64,000 nt of DNA from the NCBI RefSeq assembly GCF_000015285.1, contig NC_008709.1:1550001-1614000 (forward strand). Reading direction: 5' to 3'. The DNA comes from Psychromonas ingrahamii 37. GTDB taxonomy: Bacteria > Pseudomonadota > Gammaproteobacteria > Enterobacterales > Psychromonadaceae. Of this stretch, positions 25,368 to 35,656 are shown piece after piece (the first letter of the stretch is position 1; each line of letters opens with the position of its first letter). The position numbers and the translations under genes were made by a program. A model generated the notes under the pieces. The model had not been told where the DNA came from. It did not search any database and worked only from the letters and a program-made list of their open reading frames with translations.

Positions 25368-26450
25368 ATGAATTACAATTTTGAAACTCAAGCGGGACTT
25401 ATTTCACTTGATGTACTAAAGACAAAAAAACCAGTTGAAGAATTATTAACCTTTGCTTGCAGACAAAATCCGAAGCGAAGTTTTATGCTTGTCAGCAAAG
25501 TGCTTGGTCGTTATGTTCCCACTAAACCTAATGTAATGAGGGAAGTTTATGATTCATTATCTGAGTCTCTTGGGGAAGATCAATTAACTTATGTTGTGAG
25601 TCTTGCTGAAGCTGCAACGGGACTCGGGGGAGGGGTTGCAGATAGCTTAGCGCGAGCGCAACAAGAAAATGTCTATTTTCAGCATACGACGCGTCATAAA
25701 TTGAATCGACCTTTGTGGTTTTCTCTTGATGAAGCACATAGTCATGCGGTCAATCATATGTTCTATGCACCTAAAACAGCGTTGCTTGAAGGCATCATTC
25801 AAAGTAAACGTTTAGTGATTGTGGATGACGAAATAACTACAGGCCGCACCATTAAATTACTTATCAGCGGATTATTAAAATATTTAATGAATATCGAAGA
25901 AATTGTCATTATTTCATTAGTTAATTTGGTTGATAGAAAACAGAGTTTATCCATCACAGATTTTAATATTCCCATTCGTTATGTGTCCTTAATGGAAGCT
26001 CAAATATCAATGGTGAAAAAAGATACTTTTAAGCCCGAATTGCCAGGAAATGCAGATACAGGATTATGTGAAGCACAATCATCGGATGAACTCGGGCGCT
26101 GCGCTATGTTAATGCCCTATTCAGGTGGTTTGCCAAGTATTACTTCATCAAAAGAGATGACCATTATCGCTAATGGTGAACATCAATATATTCCCTTCCT
26201 GATTGCTGAAAGACATGAACAGGCAGGTTGTAATGTGCTCTATCAATCAATTAATCGCTCTCCTTTACTCCTAGGGGAATCTATTGAGAAGAAGCTATCT
26301 TTTTCTTTTGACAGCAGTAAAGTTGAACATTATCTTTATAATTTTGAAGAAGGTAATAGAGACGTTTACGTATTGCTGGAAAATGAAAGTGCAAGAGAGT
26401 CGCATGAGTTTGCAAGTCTATACCCCTTAACAAAGTGTGAGGTCTTCTAA
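25368..26450 (+). CDS. Ter-associated phosphoribosyltransferase with TRSP domain
   Basis: The 360-residue protein has an orotate-PRTase-like domain: VVSLAEAATGLGGGVADSLA and the PRPP-binding loop LVIVDDEITTGRTIKLL (about 150-165). The C-terminal part, with CAMLMPYSGGLPS, corresponds to the TRSP domain described with it in Ter operons. The family is proposed to make a nucleoside-like compound together with HAD and StiP-type proteins. The next ATG follows the stop without a gap, so the four genes to 28951 act as one unit. Confidence 0.83.
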   Translation: MNYNFETQAGLISLDVLKTKKPVEELLTFACRQNPKRSFMLVSKVLGRYVPTKPNVMREVYDSLSESLGEDQLTYVVSLAEAATGLGGGVADSLARAQQENVYFQHTTRHKLNRPLWFSLDEAHSHAVNHMFYAPKTALLEGIIQSKRLVIVDDEITTGRTIKLLISGLLKYLMNIEEIVIISLVNLVDRKQSLSITDFNIPIRYVSLMEAQISMVKKDTFKPELPGNADTGLCEAQSSDELGRCAMLMPYSGGLPSITSSKEMTIIANGEHQYIPFLIAERHEQAGCNVLYQSINRSPLLLGESIEKKLSFSFDSSKVEHYLYNFEEGNRDVYVLLENESARESHEFASLYPLTKCEVF

Positions 26451-27212
26451 ATGACACAGTCATCTCGCATATTTGTCTTCACAGATTTAGATGATAGTTT
26501 GTTTAGCAGTAAGAGAAAACATACAAAAACGGCTGATAGTCAGATAACCTCTGTTAACAAACAGGGTGAAATAGAATCCTATGCAACGCTTCAACAACAA
26601 AAATTAGTGCAGATGTTAGCGGCTTTGAAAGCCTCCTTTATTGCGGTAACAGGACGAAGAACGAGTGCCTATAAGCATTGTATTATTGATCAAGTAACAA
26701 ACAGTGAGTATGCCATTGTTTCTCATGGTGCGCTGATATTAGATAAAAAATCTGCATTATTGCCCTGCTGGATTAATTATTTAAATAACACTTATGATAT
26801 GAAACATTGGCAGAAGAAGCTGACTCAGGCGCATTGTCAGCTAATCAATTATTTTAGCGCTATGAATTGTGAAGCCCGTGTTCGTTTGATTATCGATCAT
26901 GATATTTGTACTTATATTTGCATAAAAATTCCTGCTCATCAGCATCAGGAAAGCTTGTTAGCTAAGATTAATTTGCATCTTAAGCAACTTGATTTTAGCA
27001 TTCATGGCAATGCCGGTAACTTCGCCGTATTACCCCCTTATGCGAGTAAAGAACTAGCGGTTAACTACTTGATAAAAAAGCTAAATATATCTGATAAAGA
27101 CGTGGTTTTCGGGATCGGTGATAGTGTGTCTGATCTCCCCTTTATTCGAAATTTAGATTTTGCTATCTTTCCTAAATCCAGCCAAATAATGAAAGCTATC
27201 TCCCATGTTTAA
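26451..27212 (+). CDS. HAD-superfamily hydrolase of the Ter cluster
   Basis: The 253-residue protein has HAD motif I DLDDSLFSS (nucleophile and acid/base Asp), motif II Thr in FIAVTGRR, and motif III/IV KELAVNYLIK then GIGDSVSDLPFI, with a C2-type cap as in phosphomannomutase/sucrose phosphatase. It probably removes a phosphate from the product of the phosphoribosyltransferase encoded just before. It abuts that gene (TAAATG) and overlaps the next by 8 nt. Confidence 0.82.
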   Translation: MTQSSRIFVFTDLDDSLFSSKRKHTKTADSQITSVNKQGEIESYATLQQQKLVQMLAALKASFIAVTGRRTSAYKHCIIDQVTNSEYAIVSHGALILDKKSALLPCWINYLNNTYDMKHWQKKLTQAHCQLINYFSAMNCEARVRLIIDHDICTYICIKIPAHQHQESLLAKINLHLKQLDFSIHGNAGNFAVLPPYASKELAVNYLIKKLNISDKDVVFGIGDSVSDLPFIRNLDFAIFPKSSQIMKAISHV

Positions 27213-28314
27213 TAATTTATACTCCGATAAAATCCCTTTATTGGGCAGCTACTGCGCAGAAGATTGTTTATTTCTGTTAAAAAACATCAAACCTAAATTT
27301 TATACTATTGAAGACAAAGAACGGTTAATTCAAACTGGTGTAATGCATTACTCAGAAATGGTGAATCAAGAAAGCGCACCATCGAAAGAGTATTTAGATC
27401 TTTTTTTAAGCCTGACTAAGCAATACAAAAAACGCCTGGCGGTTGAAGTCTTACAATTAGCCAAAAAGATAGTTGAAAATCGTGATGGTGATATCTGTAT
27501 TCTTTCTTTGGTACGTGCAGGCACCCCCATTGGCGTGTTATTAAATCGAGCAATTAATGAATATGCCGGGGTCAATTCACAGCATTATTCAATTAGTATT
27601 ATTCGGGATAAAGGCATTGATGAAAATGCACTGGATCACCTTATTTTTAATCAAAAAATAAAACCCGAAAGCATTGTTTTTGTGGACGGTTGGACTGCAA
27701 AAGGGGTGATGACGGAAGAATTAAAAAAAGCGGTTCAGCATTATAATACGCGCCGCAACCTCAACCTATCTGAACAATTATTTGTTATTTCAGATATCGG
27801 CGGAACAGCAGACTTTTCGGCTACCTTTGATGATTATGCGATACCCAGTGCGCTAATGAATTCGACCGTGAGCGGGCTAATCAGCCGGTCAGTCTTGAAT
27901 GATCAAATAAATGCGGATGATTTTCATGGCTGTATTTCATATTCTCATTTAGAAAATGATGATCGTTCAAACTGGTTTGTTAATCAGATTTCGGATTGTT
28001 TTAAGTTAAGCGATTTTCAAAACCCATCACAAAATAAATCACTTTTGGCAACAACTCGGCAGTCAATGACGCGATTTTTTTTGAAAGAAATGATGCAGCA
28101 GCATCATGTTTCTAATAAAAACAGGATTAAGCCTGGTATTGCAGAAGCGACAAGAGTCATGCTTCGCAGGGTGCCTGATTTATTAATTGTGCAGGATAAA
28201 CTTAGCCCGAGTACAGTCCATTTATTAAAACTGGCAAAAGAGAAAAATATTGATGTTGTTGAAATGAATGATATGCCATTTGGTGCATGTGCATTAATTA
28301 AAGACGTTAAATAA
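27205..28314 (+). CDS. StiP-family PRTase-like protein with PELOTA domain
   Basis: The 369-residue protein has a domain annotated as cysteine protease StiP / PRTase-like (PLLGSYCAEDCLFLLKNI, then ICILSLVRAGTPIGVLLNR and IVFVDGWTAKGVMTEELKKA, which looks like a PRPP loop). A C-terminal PELOTA-type RNA-binding domain (about 310-369, LLIVQDKLSPSTVHLLKLAK) follows. In Ter operons this protein follows the TRSP phosphoribosyltransferase and HAD enzyme. The PRTase-like loop argues for nucleotide chemistry rather than proteolysis; the actual reaction is not established. Confidence 0.8.
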   Translation: MFNNLYSDKIPLLGSYCAEDCLFLLKNIKPKFYTIEDKERLIQTGVMHYSEMVNQESAPSKEYLDLFLSLTKQYKKRLAVEVLQLAKKIVENRDGDICILSLVRAGTPIGVLLNRAINEYAGVNSQHYSISIIRDKGIDENALDHLIFNQKIKPESIVFVDGWTAKGVMTEELKKAVQHYNTRRNLNLSEQLFVISDIGGTADFSATFDDYAIPSALMNSTVSGLISRSVLNDQINADDFHGCISYSHLENDDRSNWFVNQISDCFKLSDFQNPSQNKSLLATTRQSMTRFFLKEMMQQHHVSNKNRIKPGIAEATRVMLRRVPDLLIVQDKLSPSTVHLLKLAKEKNIDVVEMNDMPFGACALIKDVK

Positions 28315-28342
28315 GTTTTACGCCCGCAAAAAGAAGATAAAA

Positions 28343-28951
28343 ATGAAAATAGCACTGTTTGATTTTGACGAAACATTAATTGAAGAAAATTCATTAAATT
28401 TCTTATTTAAATATTTTTTAGGTAATACACCATTAGCTATACAATTATTACCCTTGTTGTTTAAAGCTTCCACTTATCAGCAGGGGATTAAGGTATCAAT
28501 AAAAACGTATTTATACAAAAAATCGTTAAAAGGAAAAACACGGGAGGAGCTTTTTACGGCTGGTGTAGCGTTATTTGATAAAGTCACTCCAATTATTGAA
28601 GTGGTTGATCTTATGATAAAATTAGATGATGCCGGCATTGAAATATGGATTGTGACTGCATCACCAGAGTCTTATATAGCCGGTATTGTGCAGCAGCTAG
28701 GCTGGCCCGTTAAACGAGTGATCGGTACTACTATAATAGAGCAGAATGGCATACTAACGGGTGAAATTGAAAGTGAATGCCAAGAGCAAGAAAAAGTTGT
28801 TCGATTAAACAGCATTTTTAGGGGCAATGACGAGCGTTACGACATTGTTCAGGCATTTGGTAATTTACCGGTCGATATTCCCATGTTAAAAATGGCTAAT
28901 AATAGCTTTTACGTGTTAAACGAGGTTGTGAAACCATTTAATGTGGAGTAG
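28343..28951 (+). CDS. HAD-IB (SerB-like) phosphatase
   Basis: The 202-residue protein has motif I FDFDETLIEENS, motif II WIVTASPESY, and motif III/IV region EKVVRLNSIF then AFGNLPVDIPML, as in HAD-IB phosphatases related to SerB. The insertion after motif I is helical. It is the second HAD enzyme in the Ter biosynthetic unit and starts 28 nt after the StiP-like gene with AAGAAG upstream. The substrate is unknown; a phosphoserine-like or nucleotide-sugar phosphate is possible. Confidence 0.83.
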   Translation: MKIALFDFDETLIEENSLNFLFKYFLGNTPLAIQLLPLLFKASTYQQGIKVSIKTYLYKKSLKGKTREELFTAGVALFDKVTPIIEVVDLMIKLDDAGIEIWIVTASPESYIAGIVQQLGWPVKRVIGTTIIEQNGILTGEIESECQEQEKVVRLNSIFRGNDERYDIVQAFGNLPVDIPMLKMANNSFYVLNEVVKPFNVE

Positions 28952-29153
28952 GTTACTGATACGGTTATCATTATCTGAATGATAACTTCAGATGTATTTT
29001 TTTTGCAGGGAAGCCTTTCATTTATTTGAATATAACAGCTGCAGAATCAATAGTTAGTCATTGTGAGATAGGGCTATTAAGCGCCTCTTGTCTTTGATGA
29101 CAACACAAAATAAAAAATTTTATAATATTACTTAGCAAAGAGAGGATACTAGC

Positions 29154-29609
29154 ATGGGATTATGGGACAATTTTAAAGGCAAAGCAGAAGAAATGAATGA
29201 AGGCTTACAAAAAAATATTGGTAAGTTTAAAAACCAAAAATTTTCCGATGCTTCAATGGCAATGTGCGCTTTAGTTGCTGCAGCTGATGGCGATATAGAT
29301 GCTTCAGAACGCAAAAAAACAGCGGCGTTTATTATGAGTAATGAAAGTTTACAAGTATTTGATGCTGCCGATTTGAAAGTTAAATTTGATTTCTATTGTG
29401 ATAAATTAATCGCAGATTTTGACTTTGGACGTATTGATGCAATACAGGCGATAGGTAAATTAAAAGGTAAGGATGATCAAGCACGTGCCTGTATCCAGCT
29501 TGGTATCGTGATTGGTGGTGCTGATGGCGATTTTGATGCAGATGAGAAAAAAGCCGTTAAAGATGCCTGTCTTGCCGTTGGCATTAATCCTTCTGATTTC
29601 GACGTATAG
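29154..29609 (+). CDS. terB: TerB-family tellurite resistance / stress protein
   Basis: The 151-residue, all-helical protein has two TerB repeats with acidic metal-binding motifs: CALVAAADGDIDASERKKTAAF and IVIGGADGDFDADEKKAVKDA. TerB proteins bind divalent metal on these Asp/Glu clusters and link Ter proteins to the membrane. AGAGAGGATACTAGC precedes the ATG. There are 202 nt to the HAD gene upstream, so terB could have its own promoter. A hairpin follows. Confidence 0.93.
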   Translation: MGLWDNFKGKAEEMNEGLQKNIGKFKNQKFSDASMAMCALVAAADGDIDASERKKTAAFIMSNESLQVFDAADLKVKFDFYCDKLIADFDFGRIDAIQAIGKLKGKDDQARACIQLGIVIGGADGDFDADEKKAVKDACLAVGINPSDFDV

Positions 29610-29645
29610 ACGTATAACAGAACCGATTGTTAATGCGGTGCTGGT

Positions 29646-29690
29646 GTTGGGGGTAAATTATATTTTGATAAACTTACACCCAACTCTTTT
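29646..29690 (+). terminator. Terminator after terB
   Basis: GTTGGGGGTAA pairs with TTACACCCAAC (one mismatch) and is followed by TCTTTT. It marks the end of the Ter block. Confidence 0.6.
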
Positions 29691-29944
29691 ATAAGGACAG
29701 AAAATTTCTGTGTGCACCGCTTTTTAATTTATCTTCCAGCGCTAAGTACTTACTGGAAAGGTTTCTGATGTTAAAGAGCGCTTTTATTGAGTAAACTGCA
29801 TTCAAAATGCAGGGAAATTATTGTAATAGTACTTAACACTATCGGGTGTTATTGCATTTGGAAAGGACTTGCTGCCAAAGTAGATGGGTAAGTTAACAAA
29901 TCAATATATCCTCTATTTACCCACTTCTGTTAAATTAAGATGAA
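29691..29944. other. Intergenic region
   Basis: No gene or strong signal beyond a short CTGCATTC...ATGCAG palindrome near 29810. Confidence 0.5.
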
Positions 29945-30359
29945 CTAATACAGTTCATAATCAATTTTATTAATAACCCACTCTTTTTCACCCTTTGGCG
30001 TTTCAACAACAAACTTATCATCCACTTTTTTTTAGCATTCCACACGCTATAGGGGAGTCGATAGACATACAGTTTTTAGTATCATAGATTTCATCAGGGC
30101 CGACTATCTTAAAACAAAGTCGTTCTCCACCCTCATTTTCAATTTCAACGATTGGACCAAAGAAAACGTTTCCGTTTTGCTAGGGGGAATAGTCAATGAC
30201 ATTAAGTTCTTCTAATCGTTTTCTAAGGTAACGCACTCGGCGATCGATTTGTCTTAATATACGTTTATTATAAAAATTGGGTCTTTTATCTTTCCATAAA
30301 TAATCATGTTCTTCCTGTCGTTTTTTATAACCAGCAGGTGTTATTAATTTACTTTTCAC
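29945..30359 (-). pseudogene. greB: Broken transcript-cleavage factor GreB
   Basis: Read from a GTG at 30359 the frame gives KSKLITPAGYKKRQEEHDYL, WKDKRPNF, then jumps to YNKRILRQIDRRVRYLRKRL, and later VFFGPIVEIENEGGER and IVGPDEIYD, the order seen in GreB. Three lesions are visible: about 20 residues of the N-terminal coiled coil are deleted, including the acidic tip that reaches into RNA polymerase; SPQQ has become SP-stop (TAG at about 30180); and a frameshift in an A run near 30030 moves WVINKIDYELY out of frame. It cannot be functional. Confidence 0.9.
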
Positions 30360-30739
30360 TGTTTATTGCTGCTATATCGGATAGATTATAAATATTAGAA
30401 TAGAGTAATAGATAAAATTTATCATATTCAAACTGTTAATGAAGCGGTTGCTCACTTTTAAAGGTAAAATTGATGGTAAAAGAGGAGCCATTGCGGCAAA
30501 ATATTTAGCACATTATCCAGCTTAGTTTAGGGGAAATGATTTAATGCTTCATTCTCTGCAAACTTTAAACAGGGGCAAGCATAAAATGGAACAAAGCTGA
30601 TTCAAAAGTCAGGCCAAGTTTATTCGCTTTGTATAAAAACAGCATTACCAAACAGTCAATTGTTTCCGTCAAGATAAAGCTTTGTTATGATAGTACCATC
30701 GGATTCTTTAATATTTATTAAAGCAGCAGCAATAATACT

Positions 30740-30826
30740 ATGTTTTGTACATTATTTTATCAATTTAACTTCTTTTTTGCAGAGCGCTTAAATAACGCCT
30801 CTGTTTTTGTTCTATTTATTAAATAA
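30740..30826 (+). CDS. Possible leader peptide upstream of thrA
   Basis: The 28-residue frame MFCTLFYQFNFFFAERLNNA... has six Phe in its first 13 residues. It ends 14 nt before a strong hairpin that stands in front of thrA, which is the layout of an attenuator. The Phe codons do not fit a threonine operon, no clear ribosome site is present, and an alternative frame from ATG 30687 (34 residues, six Ile) also exists. Both are weak candidates. Confidence 0.3.
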   Translation: MFCTLFYQFNFFFAERLNNASVFVLFIK

Positions 30827-30839
30827 ATCATCGTCTTTA

Positions 30840-30865
30840 CAAAACCCGCATTTCTGCGGGTTTTG
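30840..30865 (+). terminator. Hairpin in front of thrA, possible attenuator
   Basis: CAAAACCCGCA and TGCGGGTTTTG form a perfect 11-bp stem with the loop TTTC, ending 22 nt before the thrA ATG. The stem itself ends with TTTT, so termination is plausible. Confidence 0.65.
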
Positions 30866-30887
30866 CGTATCATAACAGGGAGTATCA

Positions 30888-33350
30888 ATGCGCGTACTTA
30901 AATTTGGCGGGTCATCATTAGCAAATGCCGAACGTTTTAATCAGGTTGCTGATATTGTTATTAATAATCAGCAGCAATCTCAAATTGCTTTAGTTTTATC
31001 TGCACCGGCGGGTGTCACCAACAATCTAGTCGCTGTTGTTGAAAAAACCAGTATGGGTATATCTTCAGAAAGCCACTTAATTGATATTCAAAATATTTTT
31101 GCTGATCTCATCAAAACACTGAAGGGGACTTATGCAGAGTTTGCAGATGAATTACTGGAAACTATTTTTGAGCGTGAATTGTCACATTTAAGTGATTTGC
31201 TTGAAGGTGTGCGTTTGCTAGCACAATGCCCTGCCAGTATCGAAGCTCAAATATTAAGCAAGGGTGAATTGCTTAGTGTCGCCTGTATGAAGCAATTGTT
31301 AATCGCTAAGGGTCATCAGGTAGAAATCATTAAACCACAAGAAAAGCTTATTTCTTACAAAGGTGGTTATCTTGAAGCGCAAATCGATATTGACGTTTCC
31401 CGTGCATTGTTTGAAAAAGAAACCATTGTCAAAGATGCTATCTACTTGATGCCTGGTTTTACAGCAGGTAATGAGCAGGGTGAAACACTTGTATTAGGTC
31501 GTAACGGCTCGGATTACTCGGCTGCTGTGTTAGCGGCTTGTTTAAAAGCTGAATGTTGTGAAATCTGGACCGATGTTGATGGTGTATACAGTTGTGATCC
31601 GCGTTTGGTAAAAGATGCAAAATTATTAAGTTCGTTAAGTTATGCTGAAGCCATGGAGCTTTCATATTTTGGTGCTAAAGTATTACACCCTAAAACGATT
31701 ACCCCGATAGCGCAGCACCATATACCCTGTTTAATAAAAAACACCTATAACCCGCAAGCAAATGGTACTTTAATTGGAGTAGAACATGGCGATGAGGCAT
31801 TGCAAGTGAAAGGTATCTCTGATCTTAAGGGGCTCTCCATGCTGAGTATCTCAGGACCCGGGATGAAAGGCATCGTTGGCATGGCGGGGCGTATATTCAC
31901 GACCGTCTCACGTTCAGGTGTGTCGATTATTTTGATTACGCAATCATCGTCTGAATACAGTTTAAGCTTTTGTATTCACTCTAGTGAGACACAAAAAGCC
32001 TTGTATGCATTAAATGAGGAGTTCTCTTTAGAATTTAAAAATCATTTATTAGAGCCTATTGATGTGGTTGAAAAGCAGGCTATCATATCACTGGTTGGTG
32101 ATGGCATGAAAAAAGCACGCGGGGTGGCCGCGCGTTTTCTAACCGCCTTAACGGAAGCTTCTATTAACATTACTGCGATTGCGCAGGGTTCATCTGAGCG
32201 TTCTATTTCAGCGGTTGTATCAGAGGAAAAAGCAAAAGAAGCGGTCATCGCTTGTCATCAAAACTTTTTTGGTAGTGTGCAATATATAGATATGTTCCTT
32301 ATCGGCTGTGGTGGGGTAGGATCAGCACTGGTTGATCAAATACATCGTCAACAGGCTTACTTATCAGAACGAAATATTGAAATTCGCGTCTGCGGCATTG
32401 CCGACAGTCGTAAGATGTTAATGGACGATCAAGGCATTCAATTAAGCAACTGGCGTGAGTTATTAGCCACTGCAACAGAAGAGTTATCCTTGTCCAGTAT
32501 GCAATCTATGGTCGATGACTCACATATTATTAACCCTGTCATTGTTGACTGTACCAGCAATGATGCGATTGCCGCGCGTTATGTTGACTTTTTGGGCGCG
32601 GGTTTCCACGTTGTTGCTGCCAACAAAAAAGCCAATACTTTCAGTATGGATTATTACCACCAACTGCGTTTAACCGCGTTAATGAAACGTCGTAAATTCT
32701 TGTATGATACCAATGTTGGCGCAGGTTTGCCGGTCATAGAAAATATGCAAAACCTGTTTAATGCGGGCGATCAGTTAGTCAAGTTTAACGGTATATTATC
32801 GGGTTCATTGTCATTTATTTTTGGTAAACTGGACGATGGTAAGAAATTTTCCGAGGTAACCGCAGAAGCGCGTAAGCTTGGTTTTACTGAGCCCGATCCT
32901 CGTGAAGACTTAAGCGGCACGGATGTCGCGCGCAAACTGCTTATTTTAGCACGTGAGGCAGGGATGGAATTATCGCTTGATGATGTTGAAATTGAACCTG
33001 CATTACCACCTGGTTTTGACGAAACAGGGAGTGTTGATGAATTTATGACTCGCTTGCCGGAGGCTGATGCTTATTTTGCTGAATTGCAGGCTAAAGCTGA
33101 CGAAAATGGTCAAGTGCTACGCTATATTGGCGGCATTGAAAACGGTAAATGTAAATGCAGTATTAAAGCGGTCAATGAAGATGACCCGCTTAACAAAGTA
33201 AAAGACGGTGAAAATGCATTGGCATTTTATAGTCAGTATTATCAACCTATTCCATTAGTTTTACGTGGTTACGGTGCTGGATCAGAAGTGACTGCTGCGG
33301 GTGTTTTTGCCGATGTATTACGTACTTTAAATTGGAAACAGGAGTTTTAA
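30888..33350 (+). CDS. thrA: Bifunctional aspartokinase I / homoserine dehydrogenase I
   Basis: The 820-residue protein has the aspartokinase domain (1-290; [13 protein letters not shown], and [12 protein letters not shown]), two ACT regulatory domains (about 310-460) and homoserine dehydrogenase (about 465-820; NAD-binding [11 protein letters not shown], then NKKAN and GAGLPV). It catalyses the first and third steps from aspartate to threonine in the cytosol and in relatives is inhibited by threonine. AGGGAG lies upstream of the ATG. Length matches the E. coli enzyme. thrB follows after one base. Confidence 0.97.
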   Translation: MRVLKFGGSSLANAERFNQVADIVINNQQQSQIALVLSAPAGVTNNLVAVVEKTSMGISSESHLIDIQNIFADLIKTLKGTYAEFADELLETIFERELSHLSDLLEGVRLLAQCPASIEAQILSKGELLSVACMKQLLIAKGHQVEIIKPQEKLISYKGGYLEAQIDIDVSRALFEKETIVKDAIYLMPGFTAGNEQGETLVLGRNGSDYSAAVLAACLKAECCEIWTDVDGVYSCDPRLVKDAKLLSSLSYAEAMELSYFGAKVLHPKTITPIAQHHIPCLIKNTYNPQANGTLIGVEHGDEALQVKGISDLKGLSMLSISGPGMKGIVGMAGRIFTTVSRSGVSIILITQSSSEYSLSFCIHSSETQKALYALNEEFSLEFKNHLLEPIDVVEKQAIISLVGDGMKKARGVAARFLTALTEASINITAIAQGSSERSISAVVSEEKAKEAVIACHQNFFGSVQYIDMFLIGCGGVGSALVDQIHRQQAYLSERNIEIRVCGIADSRKMLMDDQGIQLSNWRELLATATEELSLSSMQSMVDDSHIINPVIVDCTSNDAIAARYVDFLGAGFHVVAANKKANTFSMDYYHQLRLTALMKRRKFLYDTNVGAGLPVIENMQNLFNAGDQLVKFNGILSGSLSFIFGKLDDGKKFSEVTAEARKLGFTEPDPREDLSGTDVARKLLILAREAGMELSLDDVEIEPALPPGFDETGSVDEFMTRLPEADAYFAELQAKADENGQVLRYIGGIENGKCKCSIKAVNEDDPLNKVKDGENALAFYSQYYQPIPLVLRGYGAGSEVTAAGVFADVLRTLNWKQEF

Positions 33351-33351
33351 G

Positions 33352-34308
33352 ATGAGTGTTGTGGCATATGCTCCAGCGTCGACTGCAAATGTTAGTGTAG
33401 GTTTTGATGTATTGGGAGGGGCACTTACCCCTATTAATGGCGATTTATTTGGTGACCGGGTAAAGATATCAAGCAGTGATATTGCTTTTTCACTCGACTG
33501 TGTTGGCCGTTACGCTCATAAATTACCCGTAGATTTTAAATTGAATATTGTCTATCAATGTTATTTAGGTTATCAGGCAGCATTAAAAAAACTGAATCAA
33601 AAAATATTGCCGGTTAAAATGACGCTTGAGAAAAATTTACCCGTTGGCAGTGGCTTAGGCTCGAGCTCTAGTTCAATTGTTGCCGCATTAGAAGCATTAA
33701 ATGCATGGCATGATTACCCTATTGATAAAACGACTCTACTTCTTTTAATGGGCGAGATGGAAGGACAAATCAGCGGTAGTATACATTATGATAATGTTGC
33801 TCCCTGTTACCTTGGCGGGATGCAGTTGATGATTAATGAAGGTGGGGTTATCAGCGAAACGCTGCCTTCCTTTAAAGAATGGTATTGGGTCGTCGCCTAC
33901 CCGGGGATAACTATTTCAACTGCGGCTGCACGAAATATTTTACCTGCGCAATATCGTCTCAGCGAAGCCTTAACCTATGGTCGACGTTTAGGTGCCTTTG
34001 TCCATGCCTGTCACACTGCTCAGCCTGAGCTTGCAGCCAAAATGCTCAAGGATGTTATTGCTGAGCCCTATCGCTCACAACTTATTCCAGGTTTTAAAGA
34101 AGCGCGTCTTGTGGCAGAGCAAAGCGGGGCATTAGCGATGGGTATTTCGGGTTCAGGTCCCACAGTATTTGCGGTAATGACTGATCTTATCCAAGCGCAA
34201 TCATTACAACATTGGTTAACAGAAAATTTTCTTCAAAATGATGACGGGTTTTGTCATATTTGCCATCTCGATGAACAAGGCGCACGCGTGTTAGGAACAG
34301 AACTATGA
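33352..34308 (+). CDS. thrB: Homoserine kinase
   Basis: The 318-residue GHMP kinase starts [20 protein letters not shown] and has the ATP-binding loop [18 protein letters not shown] at about 98-115, and a C-terminal [12 protein letters not shown] motif 3. It phosphorylates homoserine for threonine synthase. The gene is one base after thrA and overlaps thrC by ATGA (34305-34308), so the three are co-translated. Confidence 0.97.
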   Translation: MSVVAYAPASTANVSVGFDVLGGALTPINGDLFGDRVKISSSDIAFSLDCVGRYAHKLPVDFKLNIVYQCYLGYQAALKKLNQKILPVKMTLEKNLPVGSGLGSSSSSIVAALEALNAWHDYPIDKTTLLLLMGEMEGQISGSIHYDNVAPCYLGGMQLMINEGGVISETLPSFKEWYWVVAYPGITISTAAARNILPAQYRLSEALTYGRRLGAFVHACHTAQPELAAKMLKDVIAEPYRSQLIPGFKEARLVAEQSGALAMGISGSGPTVFAVMTDLIQAQSLQHWLTENFLQNDDGFCHICHLDEQGARVLGTEL

Positions 34309-35582
34309 AATTATACAACATCAAAGACAACAGTGAGCAAGTCAACTTTCAACAAGCTGTTAAGCAAGGTTTAGGACGTGGCCAGGGACTTTTTTTTCCA
34401 AAAGAAATCACGCCTCTTGATAATATTGATGCACTTTTGAAAATGAATTTAGTTGATCGCTCGACTGAAATTTTATCTCACTTAATTGGTGATGAGTTAA
34501 GTAAAGAAGTGCTTCACAGTATTGTATCAAAAGCTTTTACTTTCGATGCGCCGGTAAAAAAAGTGACGGATAACATTAATGCCTTGGAACTTTTTCATGG
34601 TCCAACCTTAGCATTTAAAGATTTTGGCGGTCGTTTTATGGCCCAGTGTTTAGCCGAATTTAAGGGAGACGATAAAATTACTATTTTAACGGCAACCTCT
34701 GGTGATACTGGTGCCGCTGTTGCTCATGCCTTTTTCAATATGGAAAACATTAATGTTGTTATTCTGTACCCAAAAGGAAAAATCAGCCCGCTGCAAGAAA
34801 AACTGTTCTGTACATTAGGTGGTAATATTACCACTGTCGCTATTGAAGGCACCTTTGATGATTGCCAAACAATGGTTAAGCAGGCTTTTGATGATCAAGA
34901 ATTAAAGCAGGCCGTTGGCCTAAACTCAGCAAATTCAATCAATATTAGCCGCCTGCTGGCACAAATCTGTTACTACTTTGAAGCCCTGGCGCAGCTATCT
35001 GCCGCGCAGCGCAATAATTTAGTTGTTTCTGTACCCAGTGGTAATTTTGGCGATTTAACTGCGGGTTTGCTCGCTAAATCTTTAGGGTTGCCGATTAAAC
35101 GTTTTATCGCAGCGACCAATGAAAATGATACGGTTCCCCGTTACCTGGAGGAAGGAACTTGGACGCCTAAAGCGACGGTTGCTACGATTTCAAATGCGAT
35201 GGATGTCAGTCAGCCCAATAATTGGCCACGTATTGAAGAATTATTTAAAATACAAGGTTGGTCACTATCAGAACTTGGGTACGGCATGTTAAACGATGCA
35301 CAAACGCGTGCCAGTCTGCTTGAATTGGATAATTTAGGTTACTTATGTGAACCTCATGGCGCAATTGCTTACGCTGAACTTACTAAACAATTAAAAGAAG
35401 ATGAAACAGGTTTATTCTTGTGTACAGCGCATCCTGCTAAGTTTAAAGAAAGCGTAGAAGATATTTTAGGGCGTGATATTTTCATTCCGGAAGAGCTTGC
35501 TTCTCGTGCGAATTTAGATTTATTATCAAAAGAATTTCCTGCTGATTTTGCAATGGTTAGAGCACTATTGATGTCTTTGTAA
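34305..35582 (+). CDS. thrC: Threonine synthase
   Basis: The 425-residue fold-type II PLP enzyme has the Schiff-base lysine in [17 protein letters not shown] (about residue 107), the phosphate-binding loop [16 protein letters not shown] and [15 protein letters not shown]. It converts phosphohomoserine into threonine. It is the last gene of the operon; a terminator lies 38 nt after its stop. Confidence 0.97.
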   Translation: MKLYNIKDNSEQVNFQQAVKQGLGRGQGLFFPKEITPLDNIDALLKMNLVDRSTEILSHLIGDELSKEVLHSIVSKAFTFDAPVKKVTDNINALELFHGPTLAFKDFGGRFMAQCLAEFKGDDKITILTATSGDTGAAVAHAFFNMENINVVILYPKGKISPLQEKLFCTLGGNITTVAIEGTFDDCQTMVKQAFDDQELKQAVGLNSANSINISRLLAQICYYFEALAQLSAAQRNNLVVSVPSGNFGDLTAGLLAKSLGLPIKRFIAATNENDTVPRYLEEGTWTPKATVATISNAMDVSQPNNWPRIEELFKIQGWSLSELGYGMLNDAQTRASLLELDNLGYLCEPHGAIAYAELTKQLKEDETGLFLCTAHPAKFKESVEDILGRDIFIPEELASRANLDLLSKEFPADFAMVRALLMSL

Positions 35583-35620
35583 TAGTATTTGTAAATAAAA
35601 ATAAGATTTGTAAATAAAAA

Positions 35621-35640
35621 AGGGCGGTTATTAACGCCCT
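35621..35640 (+). terminator. Terminator of thrABC
   Basis: AGGGCG and CGCCCT form a stem around an 8-nt loop and are followed by six T. Confidence 0.9.
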
Positions 35641-35656
35641 TTTTTGGGGAGCTAAA

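Larger units (their letters stand above)
30360..30887. other. Intergenic region and thrA leader
   Basis: About 530 nt. Near 30450-30524 a frame LTFKGKIDGKRGAIAAKYLAHY looks like the end of a lost gene that I cannot name. The part from 30680 holds a weak TATGAT -10 box and the leader elements listed separately. Confidence 0.45.
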
